Notes: generated by a model not told the origin, from the sequence alone. Shown: positions 53,959-62,986, counted from the stretch's first letter. The stretch: 64,000 nt of DNA from Azonexus sp. R2A61 (GCF_021401135.1 NZ_JACBFO010000006.1:111419-175418), one strand, 5' to 3'. A program made the numbers and translations.

Positions 53959-55119
53959 ATGCTCAGCCACGCCAGCCGTCTCGATGACATCGAACCTTTC
54001 CATGTCGTCGAATTGTTTACCCGCGCCCGTCAGCTGGAAGCCGAAGGTCGCGACATCATCCACATGGAAGTCGGCGAACCGGATTTTCCGACGCCGGCGC
54101 CGATCGCCGAGGCTGCGGTCGACGCGATCCGCCAGGGAAAAACCCGCTACACCGAGGCCCTCGGCCTGCCTGAGTTGCGCGAGGCGATTGCCGGTTTTTA
54201 CGCCACACGCTACGGCATCGAGCTGCCGCCCCGCCGGATCGCCGTGACCAACGGCGCCTCCGGCGCGCTGAACCTCGCCTTCGCCTGCCTGGTCGAGCCC
54301 GGCAGCGAATGGCTGCTGGCCGATCCCGGCTACCCTTGCAACCGGCACATTTTCCGGGCCTACGAGGGTCGACCGCAAGCCATCCCGGTCGGCCCGGAAA
54401 GCAACTTCCAGCCGACACCCGCACAGGTTGCGGCGGCCTGGCACGGCGATACGGCCGGCCTGCTGGTCGCCTCCCCGGCCAACCCGACCGGCACCTTGCT
54501 GACCCACGCCGAACTGCAGGCGCTGGCTGGCGTCTGCCGCGAACGCGAGGGCCATTTCCTGGTCGACGAGATCTACCACGGCCTGACCTACGAAACCGAC
54601 GCGCCGACCGCCTGCACTGCCGGCGACGACATCTGGGTGATCAACAGCTTCTCGAAGTATTTTCAGATGACCGGCTGGCGGCTCGGCTGGCTGGTCATGC
54701 CGGAAGCCTTCGTGCGCGATGTCGAGAAGCTGGCGCAGAACCTCACGCTGTGCCCGTCGACGCCGGCCCAGTACGGTGCGCTGGCGGCCTTCCGGCCGGA
54801 AACCATCGCCCTGCTCGAAGAACGCCGGGCCGAGTTCCGGCGGCGCCGGGATTTCCTGGCCCCGGCGCTGGAAAACCTGGGGTTGCGCGTGGTTGCCCGT
54901 CCGGAGGGAGCCTTCTACCTGTACTGCGACTGCTCCGCCTTGTCCGCCGACAGTTTCCGCTTTGCCGGCGAACTGCTCGAACAGGCCGGCGTGGCGGCCA
55001 CACCGGGGCTCGATTTCGGCCGCAATGCGCCGGAACGCTACCTGCGCTTCGCCTACACCACCGATCTCGACCGACTGGCCGAGGCGGTCGACCGGATCGC
55101 CCGCTTCATCGGTCGCTGA
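53959..55119 (+). CDS. PLP-dependent class I aminotransferase
   Basis: 386 residues, fold type I. PLP lysine K233 is in NSFSKYFQMTGWRLGW; ASPANPTGTLL and LVDEIYHGLTYE contact the cofactor, and YLRFAYTTD holds the carboxylate-binding Arg. The N-terminal HMEVGEPDFPTPAPI is typical of the aspartate/aromatic/unspecified aminotransferase group found in many Betaproteobacteria. Substrate cannot be assigned. ATG 53959 has GAGGAAGCGG upstream. Its 3' end overlaps the convergent ampD end by 14 bases (55106-55119). Confidence 0.88.
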   Translation: MLSHASRLDDIEPFHVVELFTRARQLEAEGRDIIHMEVGEPDFPTPAPIAEAAVDAIRQGKTRYTEALGLPELREAIAGFYATRYGIELPPRRIAVTNGASGALNLAFACLVEPGSEWLLADPGYPCNRHIFRAYEGRPQAIPVGPESNFQPTPAQVAAAWHGDTAGLLVASPANPTGTLLTHAELQALAGVCREREGHFLVDEIYHGLTYETDAPTACTAGDDIWVINSFSKYFQMTGWRLGWLVMPEAFVRDVEKLAQNLTLCPSTPAQYGALAAFRPETIALLEERRAEFRRRRDFLAPALENLGLRVVARPEGAFYLYCDCSALSADSFRFAGELLEQAGVAATPGLDFGRNAPERYLRFAYTTDLDRLAEAVDRIARFIGR

Positions 55120-55690
55120 GCCCGGCGGCCGGGCGCAGTCCGGGATAACGGCCGGCCACGAAGGCCCAGTCGAAAGCATCGCCGGGATCCGTCTTGCGCC
55201 CTGGTGCAATTTCGCTGTGCCCGGCAATCGCGGCGATCGGATAGCGCCGACGCAGGGCGTCGATCAGCCGGACCAGCGCGGCGTATTGCGCAGCCTCGAA
55301 CGGCCGATCGTCGCAACCTTCCAGTTCGATGCCGACCGAGTAGTCGTTGCAGTTCTCGCAGCCACGCCATTGCGAGCGCCCGGCATGCCAGGCGCGCAGG
55401 TCGCAGCCGACGAACTGAACGATGCGTCCGTCGCGCCGAACGTAGAAATGGGCCGACACCTCGAGTCCGGAAATCTCCGCAAAATAAGGGTGGACCGCAG
55501 CATCGAGCCGGTTCAGGAAAAAATCCTCGACCCAGTTGCCGCCGAACTCGCCGGGCGGCAGGCTGATGTTATGCACGACGATCAACGACACCTCGGCATC
55601 GATCGGCCGTTCGCCGAAATTCGGCGATTCCTTGCGGTCGACCGCAGCCAGCCAGCCATTTTCCAGCCATTCGTCTGCCGCTACCGTCAT
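55106..55690 (-). CDS. ampD: AmpD, 1,6-anhydro-N-acetylmuramyl-L-alanine amidase
   Basis: 194 residues, the cytoplasmic zinc amidase of muropeptide recycling. Zinc ligands are H40 in SLIVVHNISLP, the His and Asp of AGHSEIAPGRKTDPGDAF, with FYVRRDGRIVQFVGCDLRAWHAGRSQWRGCENCNDYSVGIELEG as the core fold. No signal peptide. Its ATG overlaps the pilR stop (55687-55690), an arrangement recurrent in this group. The 55633-55646 perfect palindrome lies near its 5' end. Confidence 0.95.
   Translation of the reverse strand: MTVAADEWLENGWLAAVDRKESPNFGERPIDAEVSLIVVHNISLPPGEFGGNWVEDFFLNRLDAAVHPYFAEISGLEVSAHFYVRRDGRIVQFVGCDLRAWHAGRSQWRGCENCNDYSVGIELEGCDDRPFEAAQYAALVRLIDALRRRYPIAAIAGHSEIAPGRKTDPGDAFDWAFVAGRYPGLRPAAGLSDR
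55633..55646. repeat. Full 14-bp palindrome of the dispersed TGCGGTCGAC element
   Basis: TGCGGTCGACCGCA within the 5' part of ampD, encoding residues of the AAVDRKE segment. The second of two complete palindromes seen in the window. Confidence 0.7.
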
Positions 55691-57039
55691 TCGATGCCCA
55701 GCCGTTCCAGCCGGTAGCGCATCGAACGGAAAGTCACGCCAAGCAGGCGCGCCGCCGCAGTACGGTTACCGTCGGTCTTCTGCAACGCATCGAGGATGGC
55801 CTGGCGTTCGATCCGGTTCAGATAATCGTCCAGCGTCTCGCTGCCCCAACCGCCGGCCGGCGCATCGCCGCAAGACTCGGGTTCGATCTGCAGGTCGGCG
55901 GCCTCGATGCAATCGTCCGCACACAGCGCCGTGGCACGCTCCAGCACGTTCTCCAATTCCCGGACATTGCCCGGAAACGGATAGCGCTCCAGCGCCGCCA
56001 GCGCTTCGGCAGACAGGCGGGGCGGCGCATCGCCGCACAGCTTGTGCAGGATTGTTTCGACCAGCGGCGCAATGTCCTCACGACGCTCGCGCAGCGGCGG
56101 CATGCGCAGTTCGATGACGTTCAGGCGGTAGTAAAGATCCTGGCGGAAACTGCCTTTGTCCACGCAATCGCGCAGATTGCGGTGGGTGGCGCAGATGATG
56201 CGCAGATCGACCGGCGCCTCGGTCACGCAACCGACCTTGCGGACACGTTTTTCCTGGATCGCCCGTAACAGCTTGACCTGCATCGCCAGGGGCAGGTCGG
56301 CGACCTCGTCGAGAAAGAGCGTACCGCCGCTGGCCGCCTGGAAGAAACCGTCGCGATCGGCATCCGCGCCGGTGAAAGCACCTTTCCGGTAACCAAAAAA
56401 CTCGCTCTCCATCAGGTTTTCCGGAATCGCACCGCAATTGACCGGCACGAAGGGGCCCCCCGCCCGCGAACTGCGCTGGTGAATCAAGCGCGCCGCCAGT
56501 TCCTTGCCGCTGCCCGACTCGCCCGAGATGTAGATCGGTGCCTGACTGCGCGCCATTTTCTCGATCAGCGCACGAACCTGCTGCATGCCGGCGGAGTCTC
56601 CGGTCAACGCCCGGGAAGCATCGTTTTCACCACCGACCTCGGACAAACTCAGGGCCGACTTGACCAGCGTCCGCAGCTGATCCAGCCCGACCGGCTTGGC
56701 CAGGTAATCGAAGGCGCCGGCTTTGAGCGCCGCCACGGCATTCTCGGCACTGCCGAAGGCGGTGATCACCGCCACCGGAACTTCCGGGTAGCGCTCGCCG
56801 ATCAGGCGCACGATGTCCAGGCCCTCGCCATCCGGCAAACGCATGTCGGTCAGGCACAACTGGAAATCGCCAGCGGACAACGCCGCGCGGGCCTCGGCAA
56901 CGGTGCCGGCGCATTCGGCGGCCAAGCCCATGCGTGACAGGGTGAGGTCGATCAACTCCCGGATATCGGCCTCGTCGTCGACCACGAGTACACGATTCAG
57001 CTCGCTGCGAGGACGTCTTTCGCTTCGGACAACAGGCAC
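55687..57039 (-). CDS. pilR: PilR-like sigma-54 response regulator
   Basis: 450 residues: receiver (VVDDEADIRELI; D65 in LCLTDMRLPDGEG; K in FDYLAKPVGLDQL), AAA+ domain with Walker A SGESGSGKELAARLI, GAFTGAD loop and [13 protein letters not shown], and Fis-type HTH (DGNRTAAARLLGVTFRSMRYRLERLG). PilR activates pilin transcription by sigma-54. The start appears to be a GTG at 57039 that lies inside the 3' end of pilS (43-base overlap); no better in-frame start exists before the receiver. Confidence 0.92.
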   Translation of the reverse strand: MPVVRSERRPRSELNRVLVVDDEADIRELIDLTLSRMGLAAECAGTVAEARAALSAGDFQLCLTDMRLPDGEGLDIVRLIGERYPEVPVAVITAFGSAENAVAALKAGAFDYLAKPVGLDQLRTLVKSALSLSEVGGENDASRALTGDSAGMQQVRALIEKMARSQAPIYISGESGSGKELAARLIHQRSSRAGGPFVPVNCGAIPENLMESEFFGYRKGAFTGADADRDGFFQAASGGTLFLDEVADLPLAMQVKLLRAIQEKRVRKVGCVTEAPVDLRIICATHRNLRDCVDKGSFRQDLYYRLNVIELRMPPLRERREDIAPLVETILHKLCGDAPPRLSAEALAALERYPFPGNVRELENVLERATALCADDCIEAADLQIEPESCGDAPAGGWGSETLDDYLNRIERQAILDALQKTDGNRTAAARLLGVTFRSMRYRLERLGIE

Positions 57040-58610
57040 CTGTCGCTCCTCCCGCTAACAATGAAATGCCCACCGCCGTCGCCCGGCGCCAGCAACAGCT
57101 CTGCACCATTGGCACCGCACAGTTCGCGGGCGATGAACAGACCGAGGCCGGTTCCCTGGTGATGGGTCGTGAAGAAGGGTTCGAAAATCTGCTCGGCAAC
57201 GGCAGCCGGCACCCCGGGACCATCATCGAACACGTGTAATTCTACCGAACCGGCCCGCTTGCCCGGGGTGACCTGAAAACGCACCGCGCCCGGTTGACGC
57301 GAGGCGTGGCGCAGCGCATTGCTACCGATGTTCCACAGCACCTGGTAGAGCTGCGCCGGGTCGAAACAGATGTGAGAGCCCGGCACGATCTCGGCGCTGA
57401 TGACGCCATCCGGCAAATGCTCGCTGGCGGCCAGCGACTCGATGAAGCTGACGCAGAACTCCTGCAGATCGACATGCTCAACCTGGGCCATGCGCTGTCG
57501 CCCAAGCTCGAGCACATCCTTGACGATGCGATCCAGGCGTACCGTATTGTCCCCGATGATGCGCAGCAGCCTGTCATGCACCGCGCCCAGCGGCTCCTCG
57601 CGCAGCAGTTCCCCGGCATGACTGATCGCCGACAACGGGTTGCGGATTTCATGCGCGATGCTTGCGGTCAACCGCCCCAACGCTGCCAGTTTCATCTGCT
57701 TGGCCCGCTCCTTGATCCGGCCCATGTCCTCGATGAAGATCAACACTTCGCCATCGCTGCTGGCCGTCGGCTCGAAACGGGCATTCAACTCGCCATGACT
57801 GGCGCCAGCCAGCGCGAGACTATCGTCCGAAGCCCCCTGCAACCAGAGATCAAGCGCTGCCGCCAGCGTTGGGGCACAGTCCTGCAAGCGCCCGCCCTCG
57901 GCCGGCAAGGACAGCAACTGCGCACCCGTCGGGTTATGGCGCAGAATCTCGCCGTCGCGGGTCACGATCAAGACCCCGTCCTGCATCCGCTCGACGATGC
58001 GCCGACTGATCCGGATCTGGTTTTCCAGCGCAATGCCACGGCGGCGCGCCAAATCTTCATTGGCCATCACCCGTTGGCCGAGCAGGCGCGCCAGAACCGC
58101 AGTCGCAAAATAGCCGGCGGACAGGAAACCGGCATGCATCACCGTCCCGAAATCGGCATCCTGCAGCAAGATGCACAGGCACTGCACCAGCAGCGCACCG
58201 AGCGACGCCAAGGCGGCATAGAACAGCACCAGACGGCCCTGGCCGACCAGACTGGCGGCGGCCAGGGAAACCAGCAGGATCAATCCGAGACCGCTGCTGA
58301 CGCCACCGGCAAGATAAATCAGCGCACTGATTGCAACGACATCGGACAAGACCTGCAGCGACAGTTGCGCATTGAAATGCTGCGGCCAGAAGCGGGATGC
58401 CAGCCAACCGCCGGCCAGCAGAAGCAGATAGACGAACAGCAGCGAATACAGCGATGTCGAGGGAAGCAGATGCAGGCGACTCGTCCATTCGTTCGGAAAC
58501 GGCAGGACCAGCAGCAGCAGACACGCGAGAATCAGGCGATACAGGTTGAAATACTGGAACGAGCGCCAGTTTGGCTCCCAGGTCGACGACAGCCAGGACC
58601 AATCGCGCAT
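56997..58610 (-). CDS. pilS: PilS-like sensor histidine kinase
   Basis: 537 residues: six N-terminal membrane helices (about 20-190, NLYRLILACLLLLVLPFP and following), a PAS domain (VERMQDGVLIVTRDGEILRHNPTGAQLL), HisKA with His in TASIAHEIRNPLSAISHA, and HATPase with NIGSNALRHA, DDGPGVP and TGLGLFIARELC. This is the PilS layout. It controls type IV pilus expression through PilR. ATG at 58610 (MRDWSWLSSTWEPNW) matches family N-termini. Two bases separate it from the PP0621-like gene upstream. Confidence 0.92.
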   Translation of the reverse strand: MRDWSWLSSTWEPNWRSFQYFNLYRLILACLLLLVLPFPNEWTSRLHLLPSTSLYSLLFVYLLLLAGGWLASRFWPQHFNAQLSLQVLSDVVAISALIYLAGGVSSGLGLILLVSLAAASLVGQGRLVLFYAALASLGALLVQCLCILLQDADFGTVMHAGFLSAGYFATAVLARLLGQRVMANEDLARRRGIALENQIRISRRIVERMQDGVLIVTRDGEILRHNPTGAQLLSLPAEGGRLQDCAPTLAAALDLWLQGASDDSLALAGASHGELNARFEPTASSDGEVLIFIEDMGRIKERAKQMKLAALGRLTASIAHEIRNPLSAISHAGELLREEPLGAVHDRLLRIIGDNTVRLDRIVKDVLELGRQRMAQVEHVDLQEFCVSFIESLAASEHLPDGVISAEIVPGSHICFDPAQLYQVLWNIGSNALRHASRQPGAVRFQVTPGKRAGSVELHVFDDGPGVPAAVAEQIFEPFFTTHHQGTGLGLFIARELCGANGAELLLAPGDGGGHFIVSGRSDRCLLSEAKDVLAAS

Positions 58611-58612
58611 CG

Positions 58613-58840
58613 TCAGAGCGGCCGGGGACCGGCCCGGCGATGTGCTTCGCTGCAATAGAGCTCGCCGCCACCGGCCTGCGCCTCGCCTTCGGGCAGATAA
58701 AGACCGCAATGCGCACAGCGGATCATCCGTGAGACTGGCGGCGTTCCGGCCGGGCCCGAATCATCGCGCGCCCGCCGCCGGGCGGACCAGGCCAGCCAGA
58801 ACACCAGGAGTACCGCGAACAGGAGTAGATATTTCAGCAT
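58613..58840 (-). CDS. PP0621-type small membrane protein with Cys-containing tail
   Basis: 75 residues: one N-terminal membrane helix (MLKYLLLFAVLLVFWLAWSARRR) and a tail with CAHCGLYLPEGEAQAGGGELYCSEAHRR, a CxxC...C(x)nH zinc-ribbon-like pattern. This is the PP0621 family, commonly just upstream of pilS in Beta- and Gammaproteobacteria. Function unknown. It is first in the PP0621-pilS-pilR-ampD unit. Confidence 0.85.
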   Translation of the reverse strand: MLKYLLLFAVLLVFWLAWSARRRARDDSGPAGTPPVSRMIRCAHCGLYLPEGEAQAGGGELYCSEAHRRAGPRPL

Positions 58841-58872
58841 CTTGCGAGCCTATCAAATCCATCGCCAAAATG

Positions 58873-58904
58873 AAAAAAGCCCGGGAAATTCCCGAGCTTT
58901 TTTT
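58873..58904 (-). terminator. Terminator downstream of tRNA-Pro
   Basis: Stem AAAAAAGCCCGGGAA / TTCCCGAGCTTTTTTT with one mismatch, A/T runs on both sides. On the minus strand it follows the tRNA gene by 6 bases. Confidence 0.85.
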
Positions 58905-58910
58905 CTGATT

Positions 58911-58987
58911 TGGTCGGAGTGACATGATTCGAACATGCGACCCCTGCGTCCCGAACGCAGTGCTCTACCAGGCTGAGCTACACTCCG
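58911..58987 (-). tRNA. tRNA-Pro (anticodon CGG)
   Basis: A complete cloverleaf on the minus strand: acceptor CGGAGTG pairs with CACTCCG, D-arm AGCTCAGCCTGGTAGAGC, anticodon stem CTGCG/CGCAG with loop TTCGGGA (anticodon CGG, reading CCG), T-arm ending GTTCGAATC. Discriminator A and the CCA end are encoded (58911-58914). Confidence 0.95.
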
Positions 58988-59001
58988 AAGGCCGAGAGAC
59001 G

Positions 59002-59970
59002 TCAGTGATTTCTCTCAACTGCAAAGAAGGATAATTGTAGCAGAGCTTTTTTGTAATTTGAATCCCCAAGGCAAGAAATCGCATCTCTTGCCCACTCGGC
59101 TTCCTGTTCGGCGCGGCGTCTTGCATGATCGAGCGCACCGCTGCTGCGCACGGCAGCCAGCACGGCCGGGAAGTCATCGCGCCCACCGCTCTCGATCGCT
59201 TGCCGCACGCACGCAGCCTGCGCCGGCGTTCCATGCTGCATGACGTAGATCAGTGGCAAGGTCGGCTTTCCTTCGGCCAGATCGTCACCGATGTGCTTGC
59301 CGGTATCGGCTTCCTCGCCGGAATAATCGAGCACGTCGTCGATCAACTGGAAGGCGGTGCCCAAATGCATGCCGTACAGGGCGAGCGCACGCTCGATCTG
59401 CGGCTCGGCATGGCTGACGATGGCACCGAGTTGAGCCGCAGCCTCGAACAGCTTGGCGGTCTTGTAGTGGATGACCTGCATGTAACGGACTTCGTCGACA
59501 TCCGCATCGTGACAGTTCATCAACTGCAGTACCTCGCCTTCCGCGATGACATTGGTGGCATCGGACAGCACTTGCATGACGCGCATGTTGTCGATTGCCA
59601 CCATCATCTGGAAGGCCCGCGAATAGAGGAAATCGCCGACCAGCACGCTGGCGGCGTTGCCAAAGGCGGCATTGGCGGTATCGCGCCCGCGCCGCAACGC
59701 CGATTCGTCGACCACATCGTCGTGCAGCAGCGTGGCGGTATGAATGAACTCGACGACGGCAGCCAGTTCGTGATGGTGGCTGCCCCGGTAATCCAGCGCA
59801 CCGGCAACGAGCAGGACCAAGGCCGGTCGCATGCGTTTGCCGCCGCTGTTGATGATGTATTCGGCAACCTGCCGGACAAGAACCACATCGGAGTGCAGAC
59901 GGTCGCGGATCACCGCATCCACCGCCTTCATGTCGGGCCCGATCAAGGCATAAAGTTGTTCCAGAGTCAC
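59002..59970 (-). CDS. ispB: Octaprenyl diphosphate synthase (IspB-like)
   Basis: About 322 residues, a trans-polyprenyl synthase making the ubiquinone side chain. First Asp-rich motif LLHDDVVDES, second FQLIDDVLDYSG, with GGKRMRPALVLL at the N-terminus. The start is uncertain: I use the GTG at 59970 (TLEQLYALIGPDMKAVD), giving the family length of about 323. A TTG at 59991 or ATG at 60021 would add 7 or 17 residues. Usually downstream of rplU in other genomes; here next to tRNA-Pro. Confidence 0.93.
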   Translation of the reverse strand: MTLEQLYALIGPDMKAVDAVIRDRLHSDVVLVRQVAEYIINSGGKRMRPALVLLVAGALDYRGSHHHELAAVVEFIHTATLLHDDVVDESALRRGRDTANAAFGNAASVLVGDFLYSRAFQMMVAIDNMRVMQVLSDATNVIAEGEVLQLMNCHDADVDEVRYMQVIHYKTAKLFEAAAQLGAIVSHAEPQIERALALYGMHLGTAFQLIDDVLDYSGEEADTGKHIGDDLAEGKPTLPLIYVMQHGTPAQAACVRQAIESGGRDDFPAVLAAVRSSGALDHARRRAEQEAEWARDAISCLGDSNYKKALLQLSFFAVERNH

Positions 59971-60105
59971 GATGCGCGCCAATTCAGTCAAGCGCGGAAT
60001 GTTAGGGGGCCCCTGCCCCATCGTCAAGGTCGGAGAACCTTCGAAAGAGGCTTGCCGGCCCTTTCCGTTTGTTAAACTTCCGGAATTGGAGGAGAGGGGA
60101 AAACC

Positions 60106-61203
60106 ATGGACATCCGCGCCATCATCGCGCCCGTCGTTCAAGACAAGGAAGCGCTCGAAGAATTCGCCGATACGCTGGTCGACCGCGCTCCGCAGATCGA
60201 ACGCGATGTCGCCCGTCTCAAGAAAGCGCCGGGCGATCGCGAAATCACCGCCGATCTGTTCCGGGCCGTGCACAACATCAAAGGCGACGCCTCGCTGTGC
60301 AAATTCGAACTGGGCGTGGCCATCGCGCATCCGATCGAGACGATGATGTCGCGTTTTCGCGACGGAGAAATCGGCTTCTCCGATCTGCTGTCGGAAACCA
60401 TCCTGCTCGCCGTCGATCGGCTGGAACTAGCCACCGACGCCCTGATTGCCGCCAAGCCGCTCGACAATCTGCGACTGCTGGATCTTGTCCAGGGCCTGGA
60501 AAAACTGGCGTTGACTGCAGTCGACCGCATCGATCCCGAATGTGCCTTGCTGATCGAGGCTGTCACCGGTTTTCCGCCAGTCGTCACGCCAATGCCCCCG
60601 CGCGGTCAACGCACGGCGACGACCCAAAACGAACAGATCAACCATGACCTGCAGTTCTTTCGTTCGCTGGCCCTGCAACTGGAAAGCCGTTCGACCCTGT
60701 TTCGCGGCCGCACCACCCGCATCCTTCGTCTCGCCCTCGAAACCAACAAGGCGGGCGGGAACCGGGTCGATCCGCTGCAACTCGAAGCGGCGATCTATCT
60801 GCACGACCTTGGCATGATGCTGCTCCCCGAATCAACCTGGCTGAAAATCGGCCGCCTGACCGAGGAAGACAAGCACCTGCTGCGCAACCACCCCGGCTAC
60901 GCGGCAGGTTTGCTGCAGCGCATGCATGGCTGGGAAGCCGCCGCCGAAATGATCGCCCAGCATCACGAGATGCCCGACGGCGCCGGTTATCCGCAAGCGC
61001 TGACCGATCCCGACATCTGCGACGGCGCCAAGATACTGTCCATTGTCGACGCGTTCGAGGCGGTGATGCTCAAGCACAGCCACCGCGGGCGAAATCGGTC
61101 GGTCTTGAGAGCGATCGCCGAAATCAATGCCTGCGATCGTCAGTTTGCCAGTGAATGGATCGTTCCGTTCAACACGGTCATTCGCCGTACGCTGGAACAC
61201 TGA
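60106..61203 (+). CDS. HPt domain fused to HD-GYP c-di-GMP phosphodiesterase-like domain
   Basis: 365 residues. N-terminal HPt (about 1-130) with H56 in AVHNIKGDASLCKF. C-terminal HD-GYP (about 200-365) with YLHDLGMMLLP (H233, D234), HPGYAAGLL, AQHHEMPDGAGYPQ (GYP near 292) and VDAFEAVM. HD-GYP enzymes hydrolyse c-di-GMP to GMP. Phosphotransfer to the HPt may control this. A GGAGGAGAGG ribosome site precedes the ATG at 60106. It overlaps the tcdA start (TGATG). Confidence 0.88.
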   Translation: MDIRAIIAPVVQDKEALEEFADTLVDRAPQIERDVARLKKAPGDREITADLFRAVHNIKGDASLCKFELGVAIAHPIETMMSRFRDGEIGFSDLLSETILLAVDRLELATDALIAAKPLDNLRLLDLVQGLEKLALTAVDRIDPECALLIEAVTGFPPVVTPMPPRGQRTATTQNEQINHDLQFFRSLALQLESRSTLFRGRTTRILRLALETNKAGGNRVDPLQLEAAIYLHDLGMMLLPESTWLKIGRLTEEDKHLLRNHPGYAAGLLQRMHGWEAAAEMIAQHHEMPDGAGYPQALTDPDICDGAKILSIVDAFEAVMLKHSHRGRNRSVLRAIAEINACDRQFASEWIVPFNTVIRRTLEH

Positions 61204-61964
61204 TGAATGCACCGGCAGATCTGGCCCGCCGCTTTGGCGGCGTCGGCAGGCTTTACGGCGTGGCGGGGCAGGAAGCCCTGGCGAAAGCCCATGTCACGGT
61301 CGTCGGCATCGGCGGCGTCGGCTCCTGGAGTGCGGAAGCGCTGGCCCGGACCGGTGTCGGTGAAATCACGCTGATCGATCTCGACATGGTGGCGGAGTCC
61401 AACACCAATCGCCAGATTCATGCACTGGGTGACATCTACGGCAAGGCCAAGGTCGACGCGATGGCCGAGCGCATCCTGGCGATCAACCCGCTCTGCCGGG
61501 TGAATCGCATCGAGGATTTCGTCAGCGCTGACAATGTGGCCCAGTTCCTGGACGGACGTCAGCAGGTGGTAATCGACGCCATCGACCAGGCGCGCGTCAA
61601 GGTGGCAATGATTGCCCACTGCACAAGGGCGAAACTACCGATCATCGTCGCAGGCGCGGCCGGCGGTCAAATCGACCCGACCCGAATCCGCCTGGCCGAT
61701 CTCAGCGAAACGACTCAGGACCCGCTGCTCGCCAAGGTGCGCAGCGCCCTGCGCCGCGATCACGCTTTTCCACGGAGCAGGAAGTTCGGCGTCAGCGCGG
61801 TGTACTCGACGGAACCGCTACGCTATCCGGCAAAAAATACCGCCTGCGATGCGTCGACCGCAGCAACCGGGCTCAATTGCGCTGGCTTTGGATCATCGGT
61901 CTGTGTCACCTCGGTATTCGGCATGGTGGCGGCCAGTCATGCAATCCGCTTGATCACCGGCTGA
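61203..61964 (+). CDS. tcdA: tRNA threonylcarbamoyladenosine dehydratase
   Basis: 253 residues, E1-like ThiF family. ATP site VVGIGGVGSWSAEALARTG and DLDMVAESNTNRQIHAL (N and R catalytic). It ends in GFGSSVCVTSVFGMVAASHAIRLITG, the CsdL/TcdA C-terminus. TcdA cyclises t6A at tRNA position 37 to ct6A. Starts at the TGATG shared with the HPt/HD-GYP gene. Confidence 0.93.
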   Translation: MNAPADLARRFGGVGRLYGVAGQEALAKAHVTVVGIGGVGSWSAEALARTGVGEITLIDLDMVAESNTNRQIHALGDIYGKAKVDAMAERILAINPLCRVNRIEDFVSADNVAQFLDGRQQVVIDAIDQARVKVAMIAHCTRAKLPIIVAGAAGGQIDPTRIRLADLSETTQDPLLAKVRSALRRDHAFPRSRKFGVSAVYSTEPLRYPAKNTACDASTAATGLNCAGFGSSVCVTSVFGMVAASHAIRLITG

Positions 61965-61970
61965 TTCCCG

Positions 61971-62918
61971 TCAGCGGTTGTCGAGCCAGAACACCAGTCC
62001 CTGTGCATTGAGTTCAAGATCCATTGCCCACAGATCGAGAATCGTCCGTTCGGCCAACGAGCAACCATGGATCCGCAACTCGCCCAGCAGATACTGCTGC
62101 ATTGACTGCTTGATCCGGGCCTGGCGGTCGCCGGCTGCACATTCCCGCTGCGCCTGTTCGGCCAGTTCCACCAGACGATCCAGACGTGCCAGCAGCGCCT
62201 CTCCCTGGCGCTCGACGTCATGTACTCGCCCGTAATGTGTCAGATACACCGCCGCCGGCTTGCGCTCGATCAGCCGCCGAATCGAGCGACGCATCTCCTC
62301 CGGTTCGAACTGGGTCGGCGTCGTCGTTGGAAAGACGAACTGCCGCCCCTCGACATCGAGTTCCCGATAGGAGAGACCGAACATGTCACCGGTAAAGATG
62401 CCGTTGGCCAGTTCGTCGTGAATGCAGATATGGTGGCGGGCATGACCGGGGGTATCGAGGCAGGACAGTTTCCTGTCGGCAAGCATCACGACATGTCCGT
62501 CCGGCGCCTCAACGATACGCTCGGCAGCGACCGGAAGAATCTCGCCATAGACTTTCTGGACATAATCCGCGCCGTAAACCGCAGTCACGCCGGCTACCAG
62601 TTTCGATGGGGCGGCCATATGGCGCGCACCACGCGGATGAACGACCAGTCGGGCATTGGGGAACGCCTGCATCATGGCACCGGCGCCGCCGGCATGATCA
62701 AGATGGATATGCGTCAGGATTACGTAATCGACCGCATCTATACCCAAACCGAGACGCTTCAGCGCGCTCAGGGCATTGGCCAGCGAGTCATTACTCCCAG
62801 TATCGATAAAGGCAACCCTGCCTCGCTCGACAACCATGTGGATCGCCGCCAGAATCGGACGTACATAACCGGCATCGAAAGCAACGATGCCGTTCCCATA
62901 GTCTCGCCAATCGAACAT
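61971..62918 (-). CDS. Metallo-beta-lactamase fold hydrolase
   Basis: 315 residues. Zinc-binding THIHLDHAGGAGAM (HxHxDH), later His in TPGHARHHICIH, Asp in IFTGDMFGLSYREL and His in YLTHYGRVHDVE. The closest general group is uncharacterised MBL-fold proteins of the glyoxalase II/Zn-hydrolase type. No signal peptide. Substrate unknown. Convergent with tcdA. Confidence 0.85.
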   Translation of the reverse strand: MFDWRDYGNGIVAFDAGYVRPILAAIHMVVERGRVAFIDTGSNDSLANALSALKRLGLGIDAVDYVILTHIHLDHAGGAGAMMQAFPNARLVVHPRGARHMAAPSKLVAGVTAVYGADYVQKVYGEILPVAAERIVEAPDGHVVMLADRKLSCLDTPGHARHHICIHDELANGIFTGDMFGLSYRELDVEGRQFVFPTTTPTQFEPEEMRRSIRRLIERKPAAVYLTHYGRVHDVERQGEALLARLDRLVELAEQAQRECAAGDRQARIKQSMQQYLLGELRIHGCSLAERTILDLWAMDLELNAQGLVFWLDNR

Positions 62919-62986
62919 GTCTCAAGCCATCCTTGCTATCCCGGACGGGCGATTATACTGAGGAACATTCCCTCTTCCGATTCCGC

